Assembly (NCBI RefSeq): GCF_902491285.1
Contig: NZ_CABUHK010000006.1
Coordinates: 50,621-114,620, forward strand
Length of the DNA: 64,000 bases
DNA from: an uncultured Bacteroides sp.
GTDB lineage: Bacteria; Bacteroidota; Bacteroidia; Bacteroidales; Bacteroidaceae
Direction of reading: 5' to 3'
A program made the position numbers and the translations under genes. Below the pieces are notes generated by a model. The model was not told the origin of the DNA. It did no database searches and saw nothing but the letters and a program-made list of their open reading frames with translations. This document shows, piece after piece, positions 30,644-40,393 of this stretch (position 1 is its first letter; each line of letters starts with the position of its first letter).

Positions 30644-32380
30644 TTACCATCCCGGATTTTGTTCAATCTGGTTGTTAGTCTTTATTATCTCATATTGTGA
30701 TATAGGATAGAGATACATCTTGTTGTCGAATTCTCTTTCCTCTATCACCACATTCGGATTATAGGTAAAGTGCTCACCCTCCTTAATTATCTCCATGCCC
30801 CTTATTTTCAGTAAGTCGTTGTGTTGTTCCGGTTCATCGAACAGTTTCCAGCGTCGGATATCGAAGAAACGGTGTTCCTCGAATGCTAGTTCCACACGGC
30901 GCTCCTTTCTTATCACTTTTCTCATTTCGTCCTTTGTCAACGAAGGATTTAACCTGTAAGGGGTAAGTCCGGCACGCTTACGGATTTCTTCGATAGAATT
31001 ATAGACGCGCTTGTCCGGAGCCGGCAACATCTCGTTCAGTGCTTCGGCGTAGTTGAGCAGCACTTCAGCATAACGTATCAACGGCCATGTACGGTTTACG
31101 GAGTTTGCGGTACCACCGTCCCATACCACATCGTTCGACATAGCTTTCTTTAAGTAATAGCCCGTGCGGGTGGAAGTGGTATAGGCACCTGCCGCGTCTT
31201 TGCCGCCAGCAAAAGTTTCTATCGTAGTAGACTGCATGTTCATTTTGAAGTCCATTCCGTTATAAGCGATGTTCATGTAGAAACGAGGGTCGCGGTTTTC
31301 GTAAGGAGCGGCTGCGTGTACCGGGTTGTTCCAGTCGAAATCAGTGCCGTCTGCCATACCGAATGCGTCTACCATATTTTGTGACGGACCGGTGTAACCT
31401 CTACCGCCAAGACTAATCGGAGAGTTGTTGCGCTCGTAGCCGTTTTCAGAATTGTATTTGGTAGAAAACAGTATCTCCTTATTGTAACGATCAGTGTTCG
31501 TCTGCGACACGAATACGTTCAAATAACCTGTATTCGATTCTAAGTCGACAAGCCCGTACTTCACGCCTTCTAATCTTTTTAACTTCTCTGTGGTTTCCAC
31601 TACGGCCTGGTAACGGCTCATATCGTTGTCCGGATTATTCAGAGGGCTGGCCCAATACAAAAGGACTCTTGCTTTCAAAGCGAGTGCTGCTCCTTGTGTA
31701 GGGCGTCCTTTATCTTTCATCTCGTTGAAACCTTTAATTACATCATCACCATCCACATAGTTTACCGGCAAAGCGCCGAAAGCAAGTTCGAGGTCGGCAA
31801 GTATTTGCTGTACACATCTGTTGTAGGAAGCTCGTTCCTGGCTTTTCGCCTCATCTATATCAAGCTTGTCTGTAAACAGAGGAACGCCGCCGTAACGCTT
31901 TATCAGTTCAAAATAGAAATAGGCGCGGAGGAAATATGCTTCACCCTTCATGCGGTCGCGTGTCCTGACTAAATCTTCCTGCGTACCGGTGATTGTCGGT
32001 TTTACGGGGAAGACGATATTTTCGCAGTTCTCTAACCATTTGTTTACTACGCGTATTCCGTCATAGTTCTTGTCCCACACATTTTCCACAAGATTGTACG
32101 GTCCCCACGTACCATCGTGGAAGCCTTTTATACCGCTTGTCACGTCGGAGTGTACGGCTTCGTCGCATGCCGAAGCCAACATGGCGTTACTGATACGGTT
32201 ATATCCGTTGGGCAGATAATTATACGCATTGTTGAGGAATTGGAATGCTTGCGTATAGTTATTCCATACATCCTCTTCGTTCATTTTTCCATCTTTTTCC
32301 GGGTCAAGGAACGAGTCGCATCCCGAGAAGATGAAAGCGAGCAACGATAATGCTATTATATTCAGTTTTTTGAGTTTCAT
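30644..32380 (-). CDS. SusD/RagB-family lipoprotein (second pair)
   Basis: A 578-residue lipoprotein with lipobox IFSGCD followed by SFLDPEKDGKMNEEDVWNNYTQAFQFLNNAYNYLP, the typical SusD N-terminus. Further SusD signatures: GEAYFLRAYFYFELIKRYGGVPLFTD, ALALKARVLLYWASPLNNP, IRYAEVLLNYAEALNE, SIEEIRKRAGL, RKERRVELAFEEHRFFDIRRW and the C-terminal YLYPISQYEIIKTNNQIEQNPGW. It starts 4 bp after the stop of the SusC at 32385-35360, with which it should form the outer-membrane complex. It is only moderately similar to the other SusD of this operon (35382-37100), so the two pairs probably bind different parts or lengths of the glycan. Confidence 0.94.
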   Translation of the reverse strand: MKLKKLNIIALSLLAFIFSGCDSFLDPEKDGKMNEEDVWNNYTQAFQFLNNAYNYLPNGYNRISNAMLASACDEAVHSDVTSGIKGFHDGTWGPYNLVENVWDKNYDGIRVVNKWLENCENIVFPVKPTITGTQEDLVRTRDRMKGEAYFLRAYFYFELIKRYGGVPLFTDKLDIDEAKSQERASYNRCVQQILADLELAFGALPVNYVDGDDVIKGFNEMKDKGRPTQGAALALKARVLLYWASPLNNPDNDMSRYQAVVETTEKLKRLEGVKYGLVDLESNTGYLNVFVSQTNTDRYNKEILFSTKYNSENGYERNNSPISLGGRGYTGPSQNMVDAFGMADGTDFDWNNPVHAAAPYENRDPRFYMNIAYNGMDFKMNMQSTTIETFAGGKDAAGAYTTSTRTGYYLKKAMSNDVVWDGGTANSVNRTWPLIRYAEVLLNYAEALNEMLPAPDKRVYNSIEEIRKRAGLTPYRLNPSLTKDEMRKVIRKERRVELAFEEHRFFDIRRWKLFDEPEQHNDLLKIRGMEIIKEGEHFTYNPNVVIEEREFDNKMYLYPISQYEIIKTNNQIEQNPGW

Positions 32381-32384
32381 GCTA

Positions 32385-35360
32385 TTAAAGTTTTAAAGAT
32401 ATACCAAATGATATAGTTCTTAGTAGAGGATATTGGGAATATCCCGCATTTACCGCTTCAGGGTTTCTGCCGTCGCGCAAGTTGGAGAAAGTGACCAGGT
32501 TGTTGGCGTTGACATACAGGCGGACGTTGCTCAACATGACTTTCTTCACCCATTTGCTTGGTAACGTATAGCCTATCTCGGCAGAAGAGATACGCAACAT
32601 ATTGATGTCCTGTTTCCAGAAGTCAGAAGTCTGGCGGCTATAATCGTTTTCTATGCTCACACGCGGATAAGCTGTCATCACGTTGGGCTGTGCCGGATTC
32701 CAGCGGTTGTTGTAAGTCCATGTAGTGAACTTGCCGGGGATGTAGAACATCGAGTAGCATGAAGAACCTTCGAGGTTGCACTGTATGTCGAAACCTTTGA
32801 AATTTCCGCCTAATGTCAAGCCGTAAATAAGTTCCGGGAAGGTGTTTCCTAAAGCCACTTTGTCCACGTCGTCAATCATGTTTCCGTCCTGCGGGTTTTG
32901 GTTCACATATTTTATGTCCCCCAACGCAGGAGTGCCGAAAGATGAAGACGGTGCATTTACCAGTTCCTCTTTGGAAGTATAAATACCGTCAGTAAGAAAT
33001 CCGAACTGGGTGTTGATGGAATGGCCTTTCAGGAACTGGTGTCCGTATTCATAATTTATTTCACCGAGTTCGAGTACCTTGTTCTTTGCAAACAACATAT
33101 TTCCACCCACGAAGAAACCACCGTTGGCATACTGTTTGGCATACATTATGTTCATGTCCATACCCTGGTTCTGTATCTTGCCGAAGTTGTACTTTGCCAT
33201 ATCTATACCTATGAGGTTGGGAACGGAGTTCGAGTAGGGAACGAGTATGTCTGTACGCTTTTCGTAGAAATAATCGGCAGTCAACGACAATCCTTTAAAC
33301 AGTTCCATATCCATACCGAAATTGAACTTATACGCTTTCTCCCATGTTTCGTCAGGATTGGCAAGCGTACCTTCTATCATACCGTACGCATCACTCCAGA
33401 AACTGTAGTTTCCACCGGAAGAAAACTCCTGACGGTATGGGAAACGCCTTCCGCCCGTGCGGTCATTACCGCTTATACCGAACGAGGTGCGGAACTTCAG
33501 GTAGTCTACTGCTTCGAGGTTTTTCATCCATGCTTCGTCCGACATTATCCATGCAAGACCCAGGGCCGGGAAGAAACCGCCTCTGTCACCGTGTGTGTAA
33601 TAGTTGGATGCATTATACGATGTGGTGAACTCGGCATAATAGCGTTTTTTGAAACCGTATTGGGCACGTAATGCCAGTGACTGGTATTTATAGTCCGGAT
33701 TGTCGCCCGGGGAAGTCTCGATAGAGTGGTTGTACTGCAAGCGTACAGCCAAGTCGTGCTTTCCGGCAAGCGATTTCGTGTAGTCGATGCCTGCTCCCAA
33801 TGTGGAGTATCTGTAGAAACCACCCATCATGTCCGCACCACGGCTGTCCTGGTTGTCATCATTGCCGAACTGGGTGTAACTTCCGTTAGGCTGTTCTTGG
33901 AACACTGCATACGAATGCGATATTTTGGTGTATTGCATATTGTAGTTCTCGAAACCGTACGACATATCGATGGATAATCCCGGAAGAAGGGGAGTTAAAT
34001 CATACTTGCCGCGCAACTGCATATTGAGCAGACGTGTTTCGTCCTTACGTACACCGCTTCTGTTGAGCAGGCCTTCGGGGTTGGTGCGATATTGTGATGT
34101 ACCGCCCAAGGAACCGTCCTTGTTGAACAACGGGAAAGCATTTGCGGGGAGTGTCATCAACGTATTGAAAATGTCGTTCGAGGCATTCTGTACAGTCTTG
34201 TTGTCGTAATAAGGTGTATAGTTTTTATCGAGTGCAGCGAATACGGAAAGGTTTACTTCCATACCCTTGAACGGGTTCACGTCGAGGTTGGAACGGACAT
34301 TGAAGCGTTCGTAGCTGTCGCCGGCGTTTGTTTCGAAAATCCTTTCTTGTTTCATATATCCTGTGGATATGAAATACTTGGCTATCTTGTTACCGCCCGA
34401 AGCAGTCATATTGTAATGCTGGAAAGGGGTGGTACGTTTCAGATATCTGTCGGCATAGTTTTCGTCCGGATAGAGGAAAGCGTCCCGGTTCGGGTTGAGA
34501 TAAGCGTCCGTATTGTAGATAGGACTACTGCCGTCGTTCACGAGACCTTCGTTATATAATGTCGTATATTGCAACGCATTCAATCGGTCGGACAAGCGGT
34601 CTGCCTGTTGTATACCGGCACGAATGTCCACATTGATGGAGTGGCGGATGTCACTACCGTGTTTGGTCTTGATAAGGATCACACCATTTGCACCTCTCAT
34701 GCCGTAAAGGGCGAGTGCGGCTGCATCTTTTAGTACGGAGATACTTTCCACTTCGTTGAAGTCGATAAGATCGATGTTCGCTTCCATATTGTCGACGAAT
34801 ATCAGCGGGGTGGCTGTGGCATTCGTGGCTTTACCTCTGACGAAGAAGTTAAAGTTGTTTTTGCCTATGTTCTCGCCACCGTTCCTCATTGAATATAGTC
34901 CGGCAAGTGTTCCGTCCATGGCCTGCTGTATGCTTGTCACCGAGTTTTTGGAAATCTCGCCGACACCTATCGATGATATGGCCGAAGTTATGGAACGTTT
35001 GGATTGTTCACCGTATGCCACGCCCACCATTTCATTCTCATGGTGGAGGAATTTCTCCAATTTCAGCGTATGCGAATCCTTGCCCATTACTGGGGTGACA
35101 ATGGGACGGTAGCCGTCTACGTCTACCACCAGTACGTCGAAAGGATCAACGAGCATATAGAAATGTCCGTCTTTTCCGGTAAGCGATTCTATCCTCTTTT
35201 CTTGTACCTTAACAACGACCCCTTCAACCGGTTTGTTGTTCTCGTCTACTACGACGCCTTCCACGGTCACCGTTTGCGACTTCTTGTTCTGTGCCTGTAC
35301 AGCGGAGCCGTACAACACACCCATAAGTCCCAAAAAATATATTAAATGTCTTGTTTTCAT
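32385..35360 (-). CDS. SusC-like TonB-dependent transporter (second pair)
   Basis: A 991-residue outer-membrane transporter. After the signal peptide a carboxypeptidase-regulatory-like domain is seen (VTVEGVVVDENNKPVEGVVVKVQEKRIESLTGKDGHFYMLV). The plug carries ESISVLKDAAALALYGMRGANGVILIKTK and the barrel ends RTISFGISLKL. The usual SusC N-terminal SxGYxxxxV segment is divergent here (DVDGYRPIVTPVMGKDSHTLKLEKF), and the TonB-box region (NEMVGVAYGEQSKRSITSAI) departs from the common EVVVTAYG. It is shorter than the first SusC of the operon (1033 residues), consistent with divergence after an old duplication or independent acquisition. No STN domain, in keeping with HTCS control. Confidence 0.94.
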   Translation of the reverse strand: MKTRHLIYFLGLMGVLYGSAVQAQNKKSQTVTVEGVVVDENNKPVEGVVVKVQEKRIESLTGKDGHFYMLVDPFDVLVVDVDGYRPIVTPVMGKDSHTLKLEKFLHHENEMVGVAYGEQSKRSITSAISSIGVGEISKNSVTSIQQAMDGTLAGLYSMRNGGENIGKNNFNFFVRGKATNATATPLIFVDNMEANIDLIDFNEVESISVLKDAAALALYGMRGANGVILIKTKHGSDIRHSINVDIRAGIQQADRLSDRLNALQYTTLYNEGLVNDGSSPIYNTDAYLNPNRDAFLYPDENYADRYLKRTTPFQHYNMTASGGNKIAKYFISTGYMKQERIFETNAGDSYERFNVRSNLDVNPFKGMEVNLSVFAALDKNYTPYYDNKTVQNASNDIFNTLMTLPANAFPLFNKDGSLGGTSQYRTNPEGLLNRSGVRKDETRLLNMQLRGKYDLTPLLPGLSIDMSYGFENYNMQYTKISHSYAVFQEQPNGSYTQFGNDDNQDSRGADMMGGFYRYSTLGAGIDYTKSLAGKHDLAVRLQYNHSIETSPGDNPDYKYQSLALRAQYGFKKRYYAEFTTSYNASNYYTHGDRGGFFPALGLAWIMSDEAWMKNLEAVDYLKFRTSFGISGNDRTGGRRFPYRQEFSSGGNYSFWSDAYGMIEGTLANPDETWEKAYKFNFGMDMELFKGLSLTADYFYEKRTDILVPYSNSVPNLIGIDMAKYNFGKIQNQGMDMNIMYAKQYANGGFFVGGNMLFAKNKVLELGEINYEYGHQFLKGHSINTQFGFLTDGIYTSKEELVNAPSSSFGTPALGDIKYVNQNPQDGNMIDDVDKVALGNTFPELIYGLTLGGNFKGFDIQCNLEGSSCYSMFYIPGKFTTWTYNNRWNPAQPNVMTAYPRVSIENDYSRQTSDFWKQDINMLRISSAEIGYTLPSKWVKKVMLSNVRLYVNANNLVTFSNLRDGRNPEAVNAGYSQYPLLRTISFGISLKL

Positions 35361-35381
35361 ATTATTTTTTATTCGGTTTGC

Positions 35382-37100
35382 TTATTCTTCATATCCCGGC
35401 CATCCCGGATTTTGTTTCAAGACTTTGCTCTTGTACACCTCGTCGTATGGAATGGGGTACAGGTGCATATGTTCTTTGAACGTCGGGTCTTGGTATTCAA
35501 ATGTCTCGTACGTTTTCGAACCATCAGAATGTTTGGTGATGTTCATACCGTAAATCTTCTGTTCGTCAAAGAACTCTACACCTTTGTGCCATGAAATCAC
35601 GTCGTACCAACGATGTTCTTCGAAACAGAGCTCCACAGCGCGCTCGTTCCATATCCTTTTACGCATTGTCTCCCTTGTGTCGGAAATATCTTCAGGTATG
35701 GGCACTTGGTTTACACGTTTCCTAAGATCAGTAAGGACTTTGCGTACAGACAAACCGTCAAGCGAACTTGAAGGACCACCGGCCTCATTCTGTGCTTCGG
35801 CGAAGTTGAGTAGTATCTCTGCATATCTGAAGAAGATGTAATTGAGATAAGTGGTGGAACCGCCATAACGTAAAAATCCGTCAGGCCAATACTTGATGCA
35901 GGTGTACCCCAATCTGTTTGTATGTTGAGTAGCCTTGTCCAAACCGTACTTCCCGTCTTCATCTATCCAAAACTCCGTTTCAACTCCACACCACATACGA
36001 CCGTCGCGTAAGATACATTTGTCAAGGCGAGGGTCGCGATTGACGTATGGATTGTTCTTGTCATAAATGGAATTTTTATGGTCTATGGGATAACCTTTGC
36101 TGTCTTCAAACTTGTCCACCATATTCTGTGTGACAAAATCCTGGCACCAACCATTATGTCTGGTAGTCATATAAAAACGGGGAATGATGCCGCAACTGCT
36201 ATGATTACCGCCTGAAACATAGAATCCGTTTGACCCGTTAATTCTGCTGCGGGGACGGTTCAATATCACCTCGTCGCATATAGGCTCAAAGAACAGTTTC
36301 TCGTATTCGGGATGTAGTTTGTATATTCCCAAATCGATGACATCCTTTGCAGCCCTTGCGGCGGCTTCCCATTTCGTCACATCATCGTTGGGATTATGTA
36401 ATGGGCGTGCTGCATAAAGCAATGTTCTCGACTTTAAGGCAAGTGCGGCACCTCTTGTTGCTCTACCGTTGTCGTAATCCGCATGTTTTTCCGGCAATAT
36501 GGCGGCTGCAGCATTGCACTCCTCGACTATATACTCCACACAATCATCGTACGTATTACGGGGTAAGTCGAGTTCTTCGTTCAAATTGACGTTTTGCGGT
36601 ACGATAGGTACTCCACCCCAACGCTTTATTAGCTCGAAATAAAAGAATCCACGCAAGAAGTGCATTTCACCGATATAACGGTCTTTTATACCCTCTGGGA
36701 AATTCGTAACCTTATCTATGTTGTTAAGACACATGTTCGCTTTGCGGATTCCCACATAAAGATTGTCCCACATATCAGCTATTTCCGCTGCTCCCGGATC
36801 GTCTTTACTGCCACCCCATGCTCCGGTATTAAACGGCGGAGTCTGTGTACCTACACCATTGTTGCGTGATTCGTCACCAAGTTCGGAAACAGGTCCGCAC
36901 CACATTCTGGCAAGATGTCCGGGCATATAGGAGTATGTATGATCAGCATACTGGCGAAACAGGTTGTAGTCGGTAAAAATCTTGGTCTCGTTCAAGTTGT
37001 CTTTCGGAGCCATATTGAGCTGGTCGGGGTTGAACAAGTCCGTACATGAGGCCATAAACAAACTTGCCCCGAATACGAATATAGTTTTCTTTAAATTCAT
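35382..37100 (-). CDS. SusD/RagB-family lipoprotein (first pair)
   Basis: A 572-residue lipoprotein with lipobox LFMASCT followed by DLFNPDQLNMAPKDNLNETKIFTDYNLFRQYADHTYSYMP. SusD hallmarks: GEMHFLRGFFYFELIKRWGGVPIVPQ, ALALKSRTLLYAARPLHNP, FRYAEILLNFAEAQNEAGG, LTDLRKRVNQVPIP, WNERAVELCFEEHRWYDVISWHKG, and HLYPIPYDEVYKSKVLKQNPGWPGYEE. It follows its SusC partner (37108-40209) with a 7-bp gap and precedes the second SusC by 21 bp, so both pairs lie on one transcript. It presumably captures the longer, lyase-released oligosaccharides at the surface. Confidence 0.94.
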   Translation of the reverse strand: MNLKKTIFVFGASLFMASCTDLFNPDQLNMAPKDNLNETKIFTDYNLFRQYADHTYSYMPGHLARMWCGPVSELGDESRNNGVGTQTPPFNTGAWGGSKDDPGAAEIADMWDNLYVGIRKANMCLNNIDKVTNFPEGIKDRYIGEMHFLRGFFYFELIKRWGGVPIVPQNVNLNEELDLPRNTYDDCVEYIVEECNAAAAILPEKHADYDNGRATRGAALALKSRTLLYAARPLHNPNDDVTKWEAAARAAKDVIDLGIYKLHPEYEKLFFEPICDEVILNRPRSRINGSNGFYVSGGNHSSCGIIPRFYMTTRHNGWCQDFVTQNMVDKFEDSKGYPIDHKNSIYDKNNPYVNRDPRLDKCILRDGRMWCGVETEFWIDEDGKYGLDKATQHTNRLGYTCIKYWPDGFLRYGGSTTYLNYIFFRYAEILLNFAEAQNEAGGPSSSLDGLSVRKVLTDLRKRVNQVPIPEDISDTRETMRKRIWNERAVELCFEEHRWYDVISWHKGVEFFDEQKIYGMNITKHSDGSKTYETFEYQDPTFKEHMHLYPIPYDEVYKSKVLKQNPGWPGYEE

Positions 37101-37107
37101 AGTCTGA

Positions 37108-40100
37108 TCAGAAATTAATGTTTACACCTAAATTATATACACTCTGCTGTGGATACACATCACCGCTTTCGTTTACTACTTCCGGGTCGAAATTGTCTAT
37201 CTTAGACCACGTACACAGGTTGCTTGCATTCAGATATATCTTTAATGCTTCCATGTGTATCTTTTTGCATATCTTCGACGGGAAGTTGTAGGAGACGGAG
37301 ATGTTCTTCAAACGAAGATAGCTGCCCGACTTCAGATGAAACGAGTTGATATTCTTATTACTGTGTTTTGCATTCTTATGAAGCGAAGGATATGATGCAT
37401 TCTGATTTTCCGGTGTCCAATAGTTCTGGTGTGTCTTGGAGACCTGGCCGCCACCGGCTCCGCCTCCAAACTCAAAGCCTGCATTTCCGGTAAAGAATAT
37501 AGATGCGTTGGCGGCTCCCTGGAACATAGCGGAAATTTCAAGACCTTTCCATGTGATGCCCGGAGTGACGGCATACATTATTTCCGGAATGCGGGCGTAT
37601 CCGATAGGAACTTTGTCTTCCTCGGTTATCACCTTGTCGTTGTTCACATCGCGATACTTCAAGTCACCGGGAATGATTGGACCACCGAGAGTAGATTGGT
37701 CGGGCGAGTTCTTTATTTCCTCTTCATTTTGGAAAAAGCCCAGTACCTCGTATCCCCTGAACTGGCCTATGCGGTAGCCCGCTTCTTTCTGATAGTCGGG
37801 CTTGTTTATTGGGTCATCCTTGTATATCACCTTGTTGCGTGCGAAGCTATAGTTGCCCTTGACATAATAACCCACATTGCCTATCTTATTGCGGTGTGTC
37901 AGGTCTATTTCATACCCCCAGTTCTTCGTCTCTCCTACGTTGGCATACGGTGCAGCCACACCTATGATGGTAGGAACAGAGTTAAGTTGCATAAGGATAT
38001 CTTTACGGTGTTCCTTGAAGAAATCTACGGAGAACGAAAGAAGGTTATCCTTGAACAAACGTCCTTCGATACCTACGTTCGATTTCAATGCTGTTTCCCA
38101 AGTAAGGTTCTCATTTCCGGCACGGGTTTCTCTTATACCACCTGCAGAAGAAGGGCTTGTTGTTCCGAAACCGAAACTCGGGATACCGCCACCGCCCGAA
38201 TTGCCAATCTTATCGTATTGTCCCAGATACAAGAAACGGGCCTGTCCTTTGTCGTTACCCACAAGACCTATTGACCCCCTTAATTTAAGGTAAGGTAGGA
38301 ACTTCTTCACTTTCTTCATGAATGGTTCTTCGGAAATGACGTAACCCAACGAACCGGAAGGAAATATACCGAACCGATGTCCGGGAGCGAAATTCTCCGA
38401 ACCGTTGTAACCGATGCTCAATTCAGCTAAGTAGCGGTCGGCATAGCCATATTCCACACGTGCGGCATATCCCATCAATGCACTTGGGATAGCGGAGCCG
38501 GAAGTGGTCTTCTGTTGGTTATACACTAGTACCGAGTTCACATTGTGAAGTCCGAATCCCCGTCCGTATGCAAGTTTCAACTGAAGATTAGTGCGACGCA
38601 TGGGGGAGATATTGGTTTCGCTACTAAATTTGAATGGAGTGTCGTCTGTTATTTGATCGTATCTTTCTGCAAGAGGATCGTAATAATATGTGTCAATAGC
38701 ATCGGAATACTTCTTAGTGGAACCATATCTGTTATTGAATGAAATCGACAGGTCGAAACTCAATCCCTTAGTGATAAAGCTTAGGTCGTTTTTCAAAGTA
38801 CCGATAATATCGTAATAGTTTACTTTGGAATTTTCATATCCTCCGAAAGCAAGAGATGCAATAGGGTTTGCGCTACCGGACACTGCACCCATGGATCCGT
38901 CGGGGTTGGCTATGGGATGACGCCAAGGTTCTTTCGCTATAATTCCTGCAAAGAATCCTCCCTTGCCACTGCTTGCGCCACTTGCGCCGGCGATACCGTT
39001 CATTTCTTCCGTACGGCCTGAAATATTAGCGGTAAGTGTCTGATATTTGTTAATAGTCAGGTCTATATTGGAACGAAAGTTGAAACGCTTAAAGTAGATG
39101 CTCGGATCGTATTCCTCCTGAAGATCTTGATATTTAAAGATACCATCTTGGTGGAGATAACCTACAGAGATGAAATATTTCACAATCTTGGTACCACCTG
39201 TCACATTGATATTATATTGTTGCTGGAGAGAACCACTCTTGTTGATAACCTCGTCATACCAATTGACGTTAGGATAGCGATACGGATCCTGTCCGAGACG
39301 GAAACCTTCGAGCGCTTCGTCCGATAGCAAAGTCGGTTCTTCGGCAGCAGGGTTGAACCCGTCATTTTCGTATGCTTTCTTGCGTAGTAGCAGGTGTTCG
39401 TAAGAACCGAGAAATTCGGGAACAGCAGTAGGAACCTGCAAACCCCAGTTGGCCGTAAGCGAGATTTTCGGTTTTCCCATATTACCTCTTTTCGTAGTGA
39501 TGAGTATAACGCCGTTTGCACCACGAATACCATATACGGCTGTAGAAGAAGCATCTTTCAATACAGAAAGGCTTTCGATTTCGTTGGGATCTATCTGGGA
39601 GAAGGATTCCTGCTCTATACCGTCAATGATGATAAGAGGCTTGGAATCGTTCCAAGTGCCGACACCACGGATATAAATTTCGGCAGCATCTTCACCTGGA
39701 CGCCCACCTGGCTGTTGGGTGATGACACCGGGCAACTTACCTGTCAAGGCATTTGTCACATTGGCAGCAGGAGTCTCGAGGATCTCGCTGCTCTTCATCA
39801 TCGTAATGGAACCGGTGACAGTCTGTTTCTTCTGCGCGCCGTATGCCACCACCACGACTTCGTCGAGCGAATTGACTTCCTCTTCCAATACAATTTTGAA
39901 CTCATTTGTATTGCCTACAATAAACTCATTTGTCTGATAGCCGACAAACGATACAACCAAAATTGATTTTCTGGATGGGACATTCAATGAGAACTTTCCA
40001 TCGATATCAGTAATCACACCTATGGTTGTTCCTTTTACAAAGACATTTACTCCGATTAATGTTTCACCCTTGGTATCGGAAACAACTCCGGAAACCTGCA

Positions 40101-40209
40101 GATTCTGTTCTATCGAGTGCTCTGCAGCCGTAACATCGGCACCAGAGAACAACATCCAAATAAAACAGAAAGCACCGAAACATTTTAAGAACCATGTTTT
40201 TTGCTTCAT
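37108..40209 (-). CDS. SusC-like TonB-dependent transporter (first pair)
   Basis: A 1033-residue canonical SusC. Signal peptide and carboxypeptidase-regulatory-like domain (LQVSGVVSDTKGETLIGVNVFVKGTTIGVITDIDGKFSLNVPS ... VVSFVGYQTNEFIV), TonB-box-like SLDEVVVVAYGAQKKQTVTGSI, plug with IESLSVLKDASSTAVYGIRGANGVILITTKRG, and a barrel ending YNLGVNINF. The 184 bp in front of it contain a -7-like box (40277-40284), so expression can start here as well as from the PL8 gene upstream. First SusC of the two-pair PUL. Confidence 0.95.
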   Translation of the reverse strand: MKQKTWFLKCFGAFCFIWMLFSGADVTAAEHSIEQNLQVSGVVSDTKGETLIGVNVFVKGTTIGVITDIDGKFSLNVPSRKSILVVSFVGYQTNEFIVGNTNEFKIVLEEEVNSLDEVVVVAYGAQKKQTVTGSITMMKSSEILETPAANVTNALTGKLPGVITQQPGGRPGEDAAEIYIRGVGTWNDSKPLIIIDGIEQESFSQIDPNEIESLSVLKDASSTAVYGIRGANGVILITTKRGNMGKPKISLTANWGLQVPTAVPEFLGSYEHLLLRKKAYENDGFNPAAEEPTLLSDEALEGFRLGQDPYRYPNVNWYDEVINKSGSLQQQYNINVTGGTKIVKYFISVGYLHQDGIFKYQDLQEEYDPSIYFKRFNFRSNIDLTINKYQTLTANISGRTEEMNGIAGASGASSGKGGFFAGIIAKEPWRHPIANPDGSMGAVSGSANPIASLAFGGYENSKVNYYDIIGTLKNDLSFITKGLSFDLSISFNNRYGSTKKYSDAIDTYYYDPLAERYDQITDDTPFKFSSETNISPMRRTNLQLKLAYGRGFGLHNVNSVLVYNQQKTTSGSAIPSALMGYAARVEYGYADRYLAELSIGYNGSENFAPGHRFGIFPSGSLGYVISEEPFMKKVKKFLPYLKLRGSIGLVGNDKGQARFLYLGQYDKIGNSGGGGIPSFGFGTTSPSSAGGIRETRAGNENLTWETALKSNVGIEGRLFKDNLLSFSVDFFKEHRKDILMQLNSVPTIIGVAAPYANVGETKNWGYEIDLTHRNKIGNVGYYVKGNYSFARNKVIYKDDPINKPDYQKEAGYRIGQFRGYEVLGFFQNEEEIKNSPDQSTLGGPIIPGDLKYRDVNNDKVITEEDKVPIGYARIPEIMYAVTPGITWKGLEISAMFQGAANASIFFTGNAGFEFGGGAGGGQVSKTHQNYWTPENQNASYPSLHKNAKHSNKNINSFHLKSGSYLRLKNISVSYNFPSKICKKIHMEALKIYLNASNLCTWSKIDNFDPEVVNESGDVYPQQSVYNLGVNINF

Positions 40210-40276
40210 AGTTTTCTTTTTTAGAATTAAAATTAAACCTTTATAAAATATTCACTAAAATTTCTTTTCAACAATG

Positions 40277-40323
40277 CAAAGGAAACATATAGCTGACAGA
40301 TTATGGTGATATTATCCAAATCT
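40277..40323 (-). promoter_or_regulatory. Putative promoter/operator for the two-pair susCD operon
   Basis: On the minus strand TTCCTTTG (40284-40277) is a near match to TAnnTTTG. Upstream at 19 bp lies GGATAATATCACC, and an 11-bp direct repeat TTGGATAATAT occurs twice with a 25-bp period (about 40309-40345). A GATnnTATCA core at the same distance is shared with the promoter at 43635-43681. This could be the target of the HTCS at 46251-50270. Confidence 0.4.
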
Positions 40324-40393
40324 GTTGATGTATATATTATCCAACGGACAATTTTTACACCTTAAGAATATGATTCATACAGTTGTACAGATG